Shown piece by piece: positions 63,246-64,000 of a DNA stretch of 64,000 bases. How positions within the stretch are numbered: position 1 is the stretch's first letter; each line of letters opens with the position of its first letter. The position numbers and the translations under genes were made by a program. The DNA is from Methylobacter sp. (GTDB lineage: Bacteria > Pseudomonadota > Gammaproteobacteria > Methylococcales > Methylomonadaceae), in contig JAGXGY010000042.1 of assembly GCA_024636505.1 (NCBI GenBank), positions 62,001 to 126,000 of the forward strand, read 5' to 3'. The notes beneath the pieces were generated by a model, which was not told the origin of the DNA, did no database searches, and worked only from the letters and a program-made list of their open reading frames with translations.

Positions 63246-64000
63246 TTATAAATCGGCTAATAACTGACTGATCCTGTTTTCTGCTTGATGCAGATAGCCT
63301 TGACCAAACAGATTCAGATGATTGAGTATGTGATATAAGTTATACAGATTTTTCCGGCCGACATAGCCCGGATCCAGCGGATAAACAGCTTGATAAGCCT
63401 GATAAAATATTGGGCTGAAGCCCCCGAACAACTCGGTCATCGCCACATCCGTTTCCCGGTCGCCAAAGTAACAGGCCGGATCGTAAACAACCGGATTGCC
63501 CTGTTGGTCTGCCGCGACATTGCCGCCCCATAAATCGCCATGCACTAAAGCCGGTTGCGGCTGGTAGGCTAAAAACCAGGGTTTTAAATCGCTACAGAGT
63601 TTTTCGCCTAACGCTTGCAAACGACCGCCATAACCTTGGTCGGCGGCCAGTGCTAATTGATGCCCCAAGCGTTGTTCCTGCCAGAATGTAGGCCAGTTAT
63701 CATAACGGCCGTTGACTTGCCGAGTACTGCCGATAGTGTTGTCACGGTGCCAGCCGAAATACGCCTGTTGTTGCTTATGCAACTGCGCCAATTGTTGTCC
63801 CAACAACTGTTCGGAACGGCTATTCAAATTAGTTAAGGCGATATACTCAAGCACTAAAAACGCATGGTTGGCAGTTTGCCCGCAAACAATAACCTTCGGT
63901 ACGCGAATGCACTGGGTTTGCGTCAACGCTTGCAAGCCTGCGGCTTCCGCCTCAAACATCGAAGCTCGATCAGGCGTATTCAGTTTGACAAAAAAACTCC
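63246..64000 (-). CDS. Fructosamine kinase family protein, partial (5' end off the right edge)
   Basis: The frame is open past the track start at 63959: the sequence upstream reads FFVKLNTPDRASMFEAEA, the conserved opening of the family. The kinase motifs include ALVHGDLWGGNVA and PVVYDPACYFGDRE. These enzymes phosphorylate sugar-amine (ketosamine) adducts, helping to remove glycation. Only the N-terminus is missing from the window, so the gene need not be broken. Confidence 0.88.
   Translation of the reverse strand, partial: SFFVKLNTPDRASMFEAEAAGLQALTQTQCIRVPKVIVCGQTANHAFLVLEYIALTNLNSRSEQLLGQQLAQLHKQQQAYFGWHRDNTIGSTRQVNGRYDNWPTFWQEQRLGHQLALAADQGYGGRLQALGEKLCSDLKPWFLAYQPQPALVHGDLWGGNVAADQQGNPVVYDPACYFGDRETDVAMTELFGGFSPIFYQAYQAVYPLDPGYVGRKNLYNLYHILNHLNLFGQGYLHQAENRISQLLADL

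Overview
Chromosomal DNA of a gammaproteobacterium carrying the right-hand end of an integrated mobile island. The order lepA-lepB-DUF4845-rnc-era-recO-pdxJ, the run arsC-wrbA-DUF2069-hda, and single copies of pyrF, purM, metA, ubiA and sodB are gammaproteobacterial. A Methylococcales-type methanotroph is my best guess from the nitrate gene set, the bacteriohemerythrin signalling protein and the many dispersed palindromes, but no methane gene lies in the window, so this is inference only.

Layout. (1) 1-7774: an island inserted at the 3' end of tRNA-Ser(GGA), continuing off the left edge. It has a P4-type integrase, a 200-aa unknown, and a tightly coupled leftward operon: AlpA-like regulator, Ash/Icd-like protein, four small unknowns (two sharing a paralogous domain), a Toprim protein and a DUF927-like ATPase. 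(2) 7774-24838: core genes (uup, cinA, AEC transporter, rhodanese, pyrF, TauE/SafE-like exporter, minimal sigma-54 activator, pdxJ to lepA cluster, cold-shock protein, cobO). (3) 25118-46207: a nitrate assimilation region. nirB-nirD-phzF, a membrane cytochrome c, an EAL protein, an ABC nitrate importer (nrtA, nrtB, fused nrtCD), a porin, nasA, a nasB-like flavoprotein and ntrB-ntrC. Sigma-54 (-24/-12) promoters with NtrC-like sites precede nirB, the EAL gene, nrtA and the nasB-like gene, and a weaker one precedes ntrB, so the region looks like a self-contained NtrC regulon. (4) 46441-46775: two tandem small-RNA-like units with conserved promoters and terminators. (5) 46866-64000: FUN14 protein, hemerythrin-GGDEF-EAL protein, purM, deaminase, metA, a P-loop protein, ubiA, arsC-wrbA-DUF2069-hda-panE, SDR, sodB, a BLUF-PsiE fusion, a DNA glycosylase and a partial fructosamine kinase.

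How it works together. Nitrate would pass the porin and the ABC importer, be reduced by NasA (electrons from the NasB-like flavoprotein) to nitrite and by NirBD to ammonium, under NtrBC and sigma-54. An EAL phosphodiesterase appears wired into the same control, linking nitrogen status to c-di-GMP.

The intergenic space is rich in repeats: five copies of a 140-310 bp palindromic element whose outer ends often supply the stop codons of flanking genes, a perfect MITE with a 10-bp target duplication inside a decayed IS200/IS605-like element, a tnpB 3' remnant, several REP-like hairpins and CTTTCRC heptamer tracts.
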